Below, piece by piece: positions 23,101-32,769 of a stretch of DNA of 64,000 bases (position 1 is the first letter of the stretch; every line of letters starts with the position of its first letter). The position numbers and the translations under genes were made by a program. Source of the stretch: Lentinus brumalis (taxonomy: Eukaryota > Basidiomycota > Agaricomycetes > Polyporales > Polyporaceae); NCBI GenBank assembly GCA_001792895.1, contig MARA01000002.1, positions 2,728,001-2,792,000 of the forward strand, in the 5' to 3' direction. The notes under the pieces are model-generated. The model did not search any database. It saw nothing but the letters and a program-made list of their open reading frames with translations, and was not told the origin of the DNA.

Positions 23101-23947
23101 ACCCCGGGCGGTCGACGCTGGCGGCGAACATGAGCGCGCACAGCTCGCCTGTGTCTGCGAACGGCCACCCTTCGCCCCCGGCATGTCGCAGGCCTCGATC
23201 GACCCGAACGAGACGAGCCCCAACATGATGCAGGCGTCCACGTCGTACGTGTCGCCGCTCAACCTCCCGCGCTCTCCCACAGTGCAGATTCCGGGCCAGC
23301 GGTACGACTACGAGTTCGGGATGGGGAGCCCGTCCGACCGGTGGGCGAGCCCCGCGGTTGACGCGAACGAGCTCAAGTTCTTCCCGTCGGGCTCGGGGTC
23401 ACAGCAGCAGAACCAGACCCAGCAGATGAACGCGTCGGCGTTCGGCCACGGGCACTCGAGGAGCTACTCGGGCCCGGGACCGTTGCCTGGCCTTGATACG
23501 ACGTCCCCGTACATCGGCGGGTATGAAGGGAGCGAGTTTGGAGGTATGGGCTTCTCGCCTGCGCAGCCGACGGGCGGTACGGGCACGACACCGCCGTCCG
23601 CCGGGTTCGCTGCCCCGGGGCTGCCGTTCCATGGACTGGACTTCATCCGCAACTACAACCCCGCTGCTGGTCCTGGTGCTGGTCCGTCGTACACGAACGA
23701 CCCGGATCAGTACTGGCAGACCTCATATGACTCGTTTGGCGTGGACCCCGAGATTGCGTTCACGCTCGGGGGTGACTTCACGACGGATGGGTCGGCGCAG
23801 CCGTGGGGAATGGACAGTGAACGTCCCTGGCATCTTCCTCGGCCAACTTTCCTTTCGTCGAAGACCTCCTGTTCTTCCTCCTTCCTGGATTCTCTTCGAC
23901 CTCCCATCCTGGCGATGTTGTCCAACTTCCCAATACCGATCGGGTGA
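20138..23947 (+). CDS. Zn2Cys6 fungal-specific transcription factor
   Basis: DNA-binding regulator of the Gal4 class. Zinc cluster: RVWRACESCRRKKIKCDG then TEPTCSQCAASKSQCTW, split by an intron at 20334-20467. A coiled-coil dimerisation helix follows (YVQELEARLLHMENLFHEL). The fungal-specific middle domain covers FHFLMPVLDKPDFVRRY, VRAAQDIGLH, RKIWWGVYTLDRMLALALGR and PLAIEDADCDVEIPV. The C-terminal part is Ser/Pro/Gly/Gln-rich, with a likely activation region (FTLGGDFTTDGS). An NLS-like PPKKKR lies near the start. The frame shifts by one base between the start and the zinc cluster, near 22209-22213 and near 23175-23179; the last two are C5 runs and the first interval also has one (20264-20268). 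One extra C at each would restore the frame, so assembly error is more likely than decay. A 56-nt intron could instead explain the first. The target genes are unknown. Confidence 0.8.
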
Positions 23948-24853
23948 CAAGCGGTTTGTATAGCCTCAGCATCTCTATCCCTATCTAGCGTTCCTTGGCG
24001 TCCTTCGGCTTCTTCCCCTGCTGCCATGCTGTATCATGATATCTGCACTCCCACCGTCATGCTCGCACGCGCACACTGTGGCTTGTACAGTATCCTTCAT
24101 GCCCTTTTACGTCACGGTTCATGCCTTCACGACTTAACCCTACTTATTACCCGCATACGCGCGGTATTGCCCGCTTCCACGCTCCTCTTCCTCTTCCTCT
24201 CCTCGCGCCGACCCTCTGGAGTGGTCTCATCGTTCGTATCCACTTCCATCGTCGTCGTTGTCGTGTTCGCTGCTGAATCCCGCACATGCACATGCACATT
24301 GAACTCTGCTCTCGAGTGCTAGTTTGTATACTTACTTACCTGTACGATTTGTTGACCCGGCTCGGCTGTTACGAGTACAATACGGATGTCTGCCTGCTAA
24401 TGGCTCTGTGTTCCGGTTCCTGTTATGATGTTCGATGTCGGGCGGACGACACTGTAGCGGTAGTGATTCCGCGACATGCTATAGCTCCTACGTACCACAC
24501 GACCAATTGGACGCTTCCCAACGCCACTCTTCCTTACACATATGATACTGTACTTTCTTGTGTTGAATGTATTCTCCTTCCCCCGTACAGTCAAGGTCTT
24601 CGCACATGTTCTCAGCGTGATGACGGCAGGAGATGCTAGTAAGTACTGTGATATTAGCAGCCGCCACCGCGTCTGCCTGGTGACCGCGGCGCATCCAAGT
24701 CTCCGTGTCTAGGTTCGCGGCCGCGATCGTGGTTGCCATTTTGGGCATGGGGACGCTTGCCGCCCCGGGATGCCGGTATAGCCGGGCATGCATTGAAGTG
24801 CGGGGGCGGGGACCGCTGGCTTCCCCCACACCTGTTCTCTCCCGTTACGAGCT
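23948..24853. other. Intergenic
   Basis: Terminator of the transcription factor and promoter of the acyl-CoA dehydrogenase. Pyrimidine-rich stretches occur (24180-24290); no gene seen. Confidence 0.5.
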
Positions 24854-26739
24854 ATGGCGACCCACCCTATTGTCGAGTACACCTCTCCGTCGTCGTGGGC
24901 ATTGGTACGTGCAGGGTGTCTAGAATAGCGTGCAAGCACGACTGAACGCTGTGAATGGCGCGCCTTCGTGTAGATTGAGGACAAGATGTCTCCTTTCGCG
25001 AAGGAGACTCTTGCGAAGCTCATCAAGTTCATGGAGGTACGTCGTCAGTGTTTGTGAATGATGGGAACGCGTTTCTTATGCAGGTAATGTACGTCTGTGC
25101 ATGTCTAGGACGAGGTGTACCCCGCGGTGAGGATCGCGCACGCGCAGCTCCCTGCGGATCCGGAGGCTCGGTGGAAGACCATCATCCCTGTCACCGCGGA
25201 CCTCAAGGCCAAGGCCAAGAAGCTCGGCTTGTGGAACCTCTTCCTGAGCAAGGCGCATTACCCGCAGTGGGGCGTTCCTCTCACCAACCTCGAGGTGAGT
25301 TTGCACGATTGGTCTGCCTCCTCCCTCCTGCTCAACTTCGCGCTGTCCGCAGTATGGTGTCATGGCAGAAGTCCTCGGACGTGGGGGACAGCTCGCGTCT
25401 GAGTCTGTGAACTGCGCGGCGCCGGACACTGGTAACATGGGTACGTGCTGGACTGCTGCGCCATACTGGCCGGTGACTAATGGGTACACGCGCTACGTGC
25501 AGAGGTGCTCGCGCGGTACGCGTCTCCGGAGCAGCAGAAGAAGTGGCTCGTGCCGCTTCTGAACGGCGAGACTCGGTCTGCGTTCTCGATGACGGAGCGC
25601 TTCGGTAAGTCCTTCGCCCTGCCGCGCCGGTGCACCCAAGCTGATGCTCGTTATAGTCGCGTCTTCGGATGCCACGAACATCCGCACGACTATCCGCCAG
25701 GAGGGCAATGAGATTGTCATCAACGGCCACAAGTGGTACATCAGCGGGGCGGGCGACCCGCGCTGTGCACTCCATCTTGTCCTCGGCAAGAGCGACCCGG
25801 AGAACTCGGACAAGTACCACCAGCAGAGCATCGTCATTGTCCCTGCGAACGCTCCGGGTGTCAAGGTTATCCGGCCCATGAGGGTTTTCGGATACGATGA
25901 TGCTCCCGAGGGTCACTGCGAGGTTATCTACGAGAACGTCCGTGTTCCCGTGGGGAACCTGGTCTACGGTTGGGGTAAGGGCTTCGAGATCATCCAGGGA
26001 CGTCTTGGGTGAGTTTTGTCTGCCATCCGCTCCACCAGGTCCTTGCTAAGGGCGGATGCTAGCCCCGGTCGTATTCACCACTGCATGCGCTCCATCGGGG
26101 CTGCTCAGTACGCGTTGGACTTGATGCTCCAGCGCGTTACTGACCCGGCGAAGAAGACGTTTGGCAAGTACCTCTACGAGCACGGCACCGTCGTCGCCGA
26201 TATCGCCAAGTCGCGCGCAGAAATTGAGTCCGCAAGGTTGCTCGTCTACAGTGCTGCCTTGCAGGTCGGTGCAGTCTGCATATATTCACGTGCGTTGTGC
26301 TGACGAGTATGCAGATTGACAAAGCGAAGGCGAAGGGCGCGCTCAAGGAGATTGGCATCGCCAAGGTACGTTCGTCCGAAGGGACGAGTAAGCATATACT
26401 CACTGTGGAATACAGTTTGTCGTTCCGTCAATGGCGTGCGAGGTCATCGACCGCGCTATTCAAGCGTATGGCGCGGAGGGTGTCAGCCAAGATACCCCTT
26501 TGGCTGCCATGTACGCCGGTCTCCGGACCCTGCGTATCGCCGATGTATGTCATTCCTCACAACCATCCTTGCAATGATACTGACATGCTCGACCGCTCCA
26601 GGGTCCCGACGCAGTTCACGTTCAACAGATTGGTCAGCGGGAGCTCAAGCGAGCAGCCGCTGTTACGAAGCGTCATGCGGAGATCAAGAAGAAAGAGAAG
26701 GCACTTGAAGGGAAATATAAGGTCAAGGCGCACCTGTAA
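24854..26739 (+). CDS. Acyl-CoA dehydrogenase, ACAD10/11-like
   Basis: FAD-dependent enzyme that introduces a double bond into acyl-CoA; ACAD10/11-type enzymes act on long, branched or 4-hydroxy acyl chains (family knowledge). Exon 1 is [17 protein letters not shown]. The N-terminal helical domain has [19 protein letters not shown]. The middle domain has SAFSMTE and [28 protein letters not shown] and [20 protein letters not shown]. The C-terminal domain has [55 protein letters not shown] and [15 protein letters not shown]. There are about nine exons. The motif usually read MTEP is MTERF here, across an intron. The protein ends KVKAHL; AHL resembles a peroxisomal PTS1 tripeptide, and there is no obvious mitochondrial presequence, so a peroxisomal site is plausible. 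The kinase-like domain of animal ACAD10/11 is absent. Confidence 0.92.
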
Positions 26740-27057
26740 GCAGGTCATCGTGCCTTCAAGTCGCATTGCCCCGTATCTTTCTGGAGGATTTTGTCTCAAC
26801 ATGTATTCTTACTCAAACATCTCGCATCGAACATGCTATCTTTCTGGCAAATGAAAAACTGCATATTGTGTGCTGTCGCCTACTTGGCTGCTGAGATACG
26901 ATACTTATGATCATGAGCTGAGCTACCTCGTCCAACGGAGCTGAGCTACCTCGTATAACGGTGTGCGGCTTCCTTTCTATGATTCTCCAGCGGGCGCTTA
27001 CGTCAACTGCAGGAGATCGTCGCCACGTGATCGTACATTTCTTGCCTCCCGTCCGTC
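26740..27057. other. Intergenic
   Basis: 318 bp between tandem genes. The phrase gagctgagctacctcgt is nearly repeated at about 26915 and 26939. No gene seen. Confidence 0.5.
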
Positions 27058-27633
27058 ATGTCCAGTGCTACGACACAGGCTCTGCGGACTTCCCTCCGAC
27101 GGGCAGCATCATGTAGACGCTACGCCTCCTCCTCCTCCGCTTCTGCACCGTCGTCCTCGTCCTCGTCGTCATCATCATCTAAGCTCGACATCCGCCCCAA
27201 AGCCGAGCTCCCCGCGGACAAAATGCGGATCCTCGTCGACCTCTACCACCAGTCGAAGACCTTCATCACGAAGGAGAACCTGTCCGACGCCATCGACGAG
27301 GCGTTCATCTACGCGCATACCCAGAGACAGACATTGCATCCGGAGACGCCGTTCGCCGCGCTGGAGATGGACGTTATGCACCACCGTCGCTCCCCGAAGT
27401 TTGCGCCGCCGAACAACATGCGCGCGATAAGCAGCAGCAAGGACGCAAGCCATAACAAGGACTGGGACTGGAGCCACCAGCGGGGACCGAGGGAGGCCGC
27501 GGTCATGAGTACGCTATACGGCGTCACGGACGGGAAGGGCGAGCCACAGTACGATGCGCTCGTGGATGGGTACCAGGCGGTCAAGCAGGAGATCGAGAAG
27601 GAGAAGTCCGCGAAGGGGGGCGAGTCTGAGTAG
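27058..27633 (+). CDS. Conserved fungal mitochondrial protein, function unknown
   Basis: Single-exon frame of 191 residues. The first 25 residues (MSSATTQALRTSLRRAASCR, RYASS) are a typical mitochondrial presequence, followed by a Ser tract (TCN repeats in the DNA). The conserved-looking core is ELPADKMRILVDLYHQSKTF, ITKENLSDAIDEAFI and ALEMDVMHHRRSPKF, with a charged helix at the end (AVKQEIEKEKSAK). No membrane segment is seen. I do not recognise a named family; the pattern resembles small matrix or mitoribosome-associated proteins of fungi. It is convergent with the sirtuin gene, 122 bp away. Confidence 0.75.
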   Translation: MSSATTQALRTSLRRAASCRRYASSSSASAPSSSSSSSSSSKLDIRPKAELPADKMRILVDLYHQSKTFITKENLSDAIDEAFIYAHTQRQTLHPETPFAALEMDVMHHRRSPKFAPPNNMRAISSSKDASHNKDWDWSHQRGPREAAVMSTLYGVTDGKGEPQYDALVDGYQAVKQEIEKEKSAKGGESE

Positions 27634-27755
27634 ACTTGGGGTGAGTGTTAGAGCGATGTTTCGTGTTCGGACATTGACAACGCCTGGCTATTCCACAGTT
27701 CGTATCATACATGCGTATAATCATGCCCGTGCTAGTTTCTACATGACACGTCATA

Positions 27756-28835
27756 TCACTCTGTGTCGTCCTGCAGCCCAAGAGCTTTGGGCAGTGTGGA
27801 CTCTGACGGACCGAGGAACAAGAAATCTGCACGCTGGTCGCCATCGCTGCGGTCCACATTGAATACTGCAACTTTGCCGCCACGAGCCTGTACTTCGGAT
27901 GCGTAGCCAGCAGCTGGGTACACCTGTCATCGTCGGTCAGCGCGCAGGGAACACTTTGTTATCGCAAAAGCTCACCTTGGACGAAGTGCCAACGACGATG
28001 CACAGGTCAGCTTTCCTCACCTCTACGTCGATTTCCCTCAGGTGCCAAGGTATCTCTCCGAACCATACGACGCCCGGACGCGCCAAGGAGCCGCACTCCT
28101 TGCACTTTGGCAGATCGGCAACGTCAATATGCGGTTCTGGCTGGTTTTGTGCGAACACGTTCTCCGTGCCCGCCAGCGCCGGACATACTGGCGAGTCCAG
28201 GTTGTGCTCTCGATGACCACATTTCGAGGAGGTGCAAACAACGTCGAAGAGCCGTCCGTGCATCTCGAGCAGGGAGTCCTGGACAGCCGGCGAGCGGATT
28301 TCTTCCGCGAGTTCGGGATGCATCTCTGCAATCTGGTCTAGGGCCCTACGGCTGAGACCATCCACATTCTGCGTTATGAGCGCGAAGGAAGCCCCTGGGA
28401 TAATCTTCTCCCGTATTGACGGAACGGAGAACATCGCCAGGGCGAGATGCCCCGGGTTCGGTTGCGCTGCCAATGCCCTGTCCCCGCGTACATATCAGTG
28501 ATCTGCAGGCATTTGTTCTGCAAGCGTCCAACTCTGACTTCTCTCGGCGGTACTGGTAGAACTGCCAAACTCTGGAGGGATTGTCTTTGAATGCTTGGGG
28601 GGTGGCGAGTGTTACTGCATCGTACTTGCGCCACAGCCCTCCGGCACCTCTGAAGGTTGGAATGCCTGTCGCCCACTGTCTTCAGTGTGCTGCTTGTGTC
28701 ATACTGACACGGATACGTACCAGATGCTGCGGACAGTCCGGCTCCGGCTACAGCAATGATATGTTTGCATGACTTGAGTGTCGAGACGAAGGAAGGCATG
28801 TCTGTCTGAGGCTTCGACTCGGAGTCTGATGCCAT
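27756..28835 (-). CDS. Class III sirtuin (SIRT5-like NAD-dependent protein deacylase)
   Basis: NAD-dependent lysine deacylase. Motifs: [12 protein letters not shown] and [16 protein letters not shown] (NAD-binding loop), [14 protein letters not shown] (catalytic Asn-Asp), EMHGRLFDV (catalytic His), two zinc Cys pairs (CTSSKCGH and CKECG), RPGVVWFGE and LCIVVGTSS. The sequence [11 protein letters not shown] contains the Y-x-x-R pair that in SIRT5 binds the acid group of succinyl or malonyl lysine, so a desuccinylase/demalonylase role is likely. The intron after RRE-K (donor GTCAGA) restores [11 protein letters not shown]. The C-terminus is [11 protein letters not shown]. No clear mitochondrial presequence follows the chosen start; an in-frame ATG at 28874 would add 13 residues. 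The divergent neighbour is the LLPH-like gene. Confidence 0.92.
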
Positions 28836-29154
28836 TGATGTACAGGGTACTGTCGGTTTGTGAATGCACGTCAATCAAGCAGCAGAGTCAGACAGTACTA
28901 GGACTTGCGGCGGAGCGACTCGACTGGAGTCAAGTTACAGTCAGGTCAATACTCGCAGGTGCGCTTGGCAGGCTGCCTATGCGCGATCGGGACCCCGATC
29001 TACAGGCACGTGTGCTTGGATCTCAGATCCACATATTTTCGCTACCGCATCCCGCAGACTTGCCACACGCTCGTCCTCCTTACCAACTCCCTGAAGCCCG
29101 CGATCTGCTCTATCACCCTCTCACCCCTTCATTACACATCACATCACACACAAA
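28836..29154. promoter_or_regulatory. Divergent promoter, sirtuin / LLPH-like gene
   Basis: 319 bp separating two genes transcribed away from each other. It ends with a pyrimidine-rich leader (ctctatcaccctctcacccc) just before the LLPH-like start. Confidence 0.55.
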
Positions 29155-30057
29155 ATGGCGAAGTCAATGCGCTCGAAGGTCAAGCGGCAGTTCCGCGCAA
29201 AGAAGCGCGAGGAGGGCGTATACGCAGCGACCGAGGCCGCACGTCTGCAACGCCTGAACATGAAGCTCCGTGCCCTCACTACAACCACTCCGGCACAGGA
29301 AAAAGAAAAGGCGGAGGACGAGATGCCCGTTGAGGGAGAGGGCGAATGGCAGGACGAGCCTGGCGCAGGTTGGTATTCCTCCACTTCCACCGACTCCGAC
29401 ATCACACCGTTTTTCCTCTCCGCCCTGGGCCTCTTCGACCCGCACGACATAACCGCTGAGCATCTGGGCGACTTTGGCACGTTCCATGTGCTCGGAGGCA
29501 GCGCATGTGTTGCTGGAGGACGGCAAGCTGGCATGAGCGGGCTCGACCATCTCTTCCCGGGCCTCCCTCTTCTGGGTTCTGGTTCTGGCAATGATGGTTG
29601 ACGCTTTTTTCTCTCTGTTGCAGATGGCGAGGGGCCGTCTGGAGCGCAAGCAGATGGTGCAGGTCCGTATACCTCTTCTCGCTCATGGATGTCCACAATC
29701 TCACGACCTTCCCTCCCCTACCTTGTCGCTTTCTACTCCCCATCCTCTTGAACGTATTTCCCTCGAAACAATCGTTATGACCGCAATTCGACACTTCCCC
29801 AACGACGTGTTCACTTATCATCATCATTATCAACGACATCGCTCCTCCAACGAACAGACGCAATGGACCTCGACTCGGGCGCAGGCCCTTCCGCTTCCTC
29901 AGACAAGCGGATATCGACGCACGGGCCCCGCAACTCCCGCCGCGAACAGTGGCGGGCATCCAAAGGCTTGCCCGCCCGGCCAAAGTCGAGAGGCATGAAC
30001 AGGCAGGGCGGCGTGGCCGCAAAACGGAAGTCCGGCCGGTCGCACAGGAGACGATGA
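29155..30057 (+). CDS. LLPH / DUF2423-like nucleolar protein
   Basis: Small basic protein of the LLP-homologue family, thought to be nucleolar and tied to ribosome assembly. The N-terminus MAKSMRSKVKRQFRAKKREE is the family's signature. Three exons: the first ends at 29368 (...DEPGA), the second encodes DGEGPSGAQADGA, and the third encodes DAMDLDSGAGPSASSDKR and the basic tail (RREQWRASKGLPARPKSRG, AAKRKSGRSHRRR). All joins keep frame: 29368|GTTGGT, GCAG|ATGG, GCAG|GTCCGT and ACAG|ACGC. The product is about 150 residues. Both ends are strongly basic and the middle is acidic. Confidence 0.85.
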
Positions 30058-30385
30058 AGCATGTGGGGAGGGATGTCGGATGGCTGTGTTGCGTAGTATG
30101 TTTATGTTGCGGTTTGCATGGTGGCGTTATCGATTTTTACCCGTGATCCATTCCATACCAGAAGACTAACTTCCGCTAAGCTGCAGACTGGCCTACAAGT
30201 CTAGAAAGCCGTGTGTTCACATAAGTACCACACAAGAGTGTGTCTCCGTCAATCCCCTGCATCAAGACATTATTGGTGCTAGCGAGGACTCGCAGGAGGA
30301 CTCGACGCCGTCATTCTGCACTTTGTCAGCGGCCTCCACATGCTGCCCGCCTATGCGTAGTGCAGAGGAATCTTATGATTCTCCG
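30058..30385. other. Intergenic
   Basis: 3' ends of convergent genes. On the minus strand this is where the missing C-terminal exon of the next gene would be expected; I find none. Confidence 0.5.
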
Positions 30386-31048
30386 CTAATGAACCTCAGC
30401 GAACTCGATGTTAACGGTGTCGGTAATGTTGTACTTCTCCAGGAGGACCTTGACGTCCTCTGCCGCATTGTGGGCAGCCGTGGGCGCCGTGGACCCGGGG
30501 ACGACGCCGATGTACATGGTCAACGGACTGACATCGTCTGCCCCCCCAACCGTCTTGAAGCGGACGATGTTCAAGCTCTTGAAGACAACCTGGAATACCC
30601 GGTCAGCTGGTGTCATATAAGTAACGCTAGATGCCTATCGACTCGCCGCGTGATCGTCCATAGCCTGCATAACGTCCCAGCTTAGACCGCCCTCGTTCCA
30701 GGCGCGCTCAAGCTGACCCGCAAACACCGGAACCAGCTGCTTCTGACCATGCTGGGCTCCCGGACTTTGAGGAGGGACCCACTTGTCCCCTGTGCGATAA
30801 AGGAGAGTGGGTTTGGAGGCGAGACCAGCGTAGTAGGAATCCGCTTCCTCGATGGAGACAGCGTGAGGATCGTCAGCGTACGAAGTGGCATTCGATGGGG
30901 CAGCGCAGCGAGAGGACGCCGAGGTGGTGGTCGGGGATTCAGCGGGCAAGTTGCCCCAGGACGTAGACGACTTCCTTGGTTCGTAGGTGAGGTAGAGCTG
31001 GATATATTTGTCGATCTCACTCTCAGAAAGCCCTGTTTGAGCAGACAC
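30386..31048 (-). CDS. Conserved Agaricomycete hypothetical protein, probably decaying
   Basis: Belongs to a large, unnamed family of Agaricomycete proteins. Landmarks: LSESEIDKYIQLYLTYEPRK, ADSYYAGLASKPTLLYRTG, LVPVFAGQLERAWNEG, the block VVFKSLNIVRFK and LTMYIGVVPGSTAPTAAH, then VLLEKYNITDTVNIEF. The two main exons join by a GC-AG intron (30590-30646). The usual C-terminal segment of the family is absent: the frame stops after EFAEVH. The expected first exon lies around 31090-31240 (TDDSQLNIEFHTQ) but its frame is disturbed by an indel near VPLTSP. The start given is the first Met of the second exon, so the N-terminus is incomplete. Function is unknown. It may be a pseudogene. Confidence 0.5.
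30590..30646 (-). other. Second candidate GC-AG intron
   Basis: The donor reads GCGAGT, identical to that in the AspRS gene, and the acceptor TTCCAG. The join MQAMDDHA to VVFKSLN is in phase 0 and has the length expected for the family. The nearest GT donor gives the wrong frame. Confidence 0.6.
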
Positions 31049-31300
31049 TGGCGAGAGAATTTAGTATGTTGAGTATCAGCGCAAACAACAAGATTACAGA
31101 CTATTGTGTGTGGAATTCGATGTTGAGCTGCGAGTCGTCCGTGTAGAGCAGTGGTGAGGGGAGGAGAGGTCAAAGGGACGCTGCCTGCTGCCCGCGCGCC
31201 GGGGAGACAGGAGAATTCGGCCTCGCCGGCGAATTTTCGAACTGGGACGGTGAAGCTTGTGAGGAAGGGCCTGGTGAGTCTGTGTCATTGTGGTTTGCAT

Positions 31301-32769
31301 AGTGCCATTATTTATGGCACTTTCACCCCTGAGGCAGTCAATGGCGGACTCCCCAACAATCGATGTGGTTAACTACTCACATAGTCTCGTCTCCATCCTT
31401 CTCTCTTGCCGGTGCTCAAACCCTTCTCATCGTGATGCAGATGCGACGATGCGTTGAACGTTCAGCATCTCTGACAGCTCCATCCTCCTCCTCCTGAGCA
31501 TAGCGAAGGGTTTAGCACACACGAGGGAGAGAGCTGTTGAAGTCTGGAGCCGAGATTACGATGTCGTCAGGCCTACCCTCCGCTCCATGGCCCCGTGGTC
31601 TGGCCCTGGCAACAAACCTGGACTAAGTATACGCTTACTCTACTGGAGCATTTGGCTATGCCCAAGAACAGCCTCATTCACAGAGGGTCGTTGGGCCGTT
31701 GGCTATTCAAGCCAGATGTGTACCAGCCAAGTAAGTACTGCAAGGCGGATCCGCTTACGAGGCAATGGCGAGCCGGTTAAAGTTTCGTAAGTCCAGTAGC
31801 AGTCGTCGTTGTACCCTTGCGCGAACCTCTCGGCGTCATGCATCACCGACAGCATCCCATTGACACGCCGTCATCGTCCTCCAAACTAAACCAATACCTT
31901 CCCGAGTGATCTATCGTCTGGGTACTACGTATGATTAACCACGAGAATTCTCCTTCAGTGTCATTTTAGTTACTTACCGTTCAACCAACGTACAACTTCC
32001 GCCGTACTCCGGTAGGTACATACTAGCAGATTAAGTACATACCTGCGCGACCCGACGCCTGCGTGCACGTCAGCCATTCCAGCGGGTCAAAATATCCAAA
32101 GACGGCAGCTGCATCGATTGCAAGGGCTTGACTAACGGAGGTGGTGTCTAAACGAATGACTGCAACGAGATCGACGTGTGCAAGATCAATATAGTATGGG
32201 TGAACAGGGAGGTGGGAGGGGTGAGATCAGAGTGAGATCAGAGTGGAGATGTCAGTGCTACAACTATATTACGGGGGACTAACAGGGCGCGTGGACTCGT
32301 ATTCGGAAAACGAAGCTACTAACAAGAACAGCATTGGCAGGGTGGTATCTATATACTGCACATGGACGACGATTACTTGCGAAGTTGCGATACACGTACA
32401 TGGGGGCATCGGCATCAAGACGGAAGACGGTAGACGGGCTCAGATGGGGAGGATATTCGAGTGGGGTAAATCGTTCGGATACGTACGTGCGCTGTCGTGC
32501 GGCGGGAGCAGACTCGGAGCAGGTAGCCATTACCGACGCGGACGCGTCGAGGTAGTGTAGACCGGGGGCAGTCGCGGTCGTCGCAGGGGCATCCGTCGGA
32601 GCAGGTCGTCAGCAAGCCATTTTGGGCATATACAAGGGGGGCACCGGCAAATCGACAGCATCTTCAGACAGCATTGAACGACTTGTCGTCGGAGCCGTTC
32701 AGGAGCGACGGCGCCTTGTCGGTCACCGACGACGGGCTCGGGCTGTCAATCAGGGTCGTCAGTTTCGAG
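31301..32769. other. Region without a supported gene
   Basis: Between a decaying hypothetical gene and the membrane protein gene. The region is lower in GC than its surroundings. A frame at 31595-31780 (EHLAMPKNSLIHRGSLGRW) looks protein-like but has no recognisable context and no clear exons around it. The sequence gagatcagagt is directly repeated near 32223. Confidence 0.5.
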
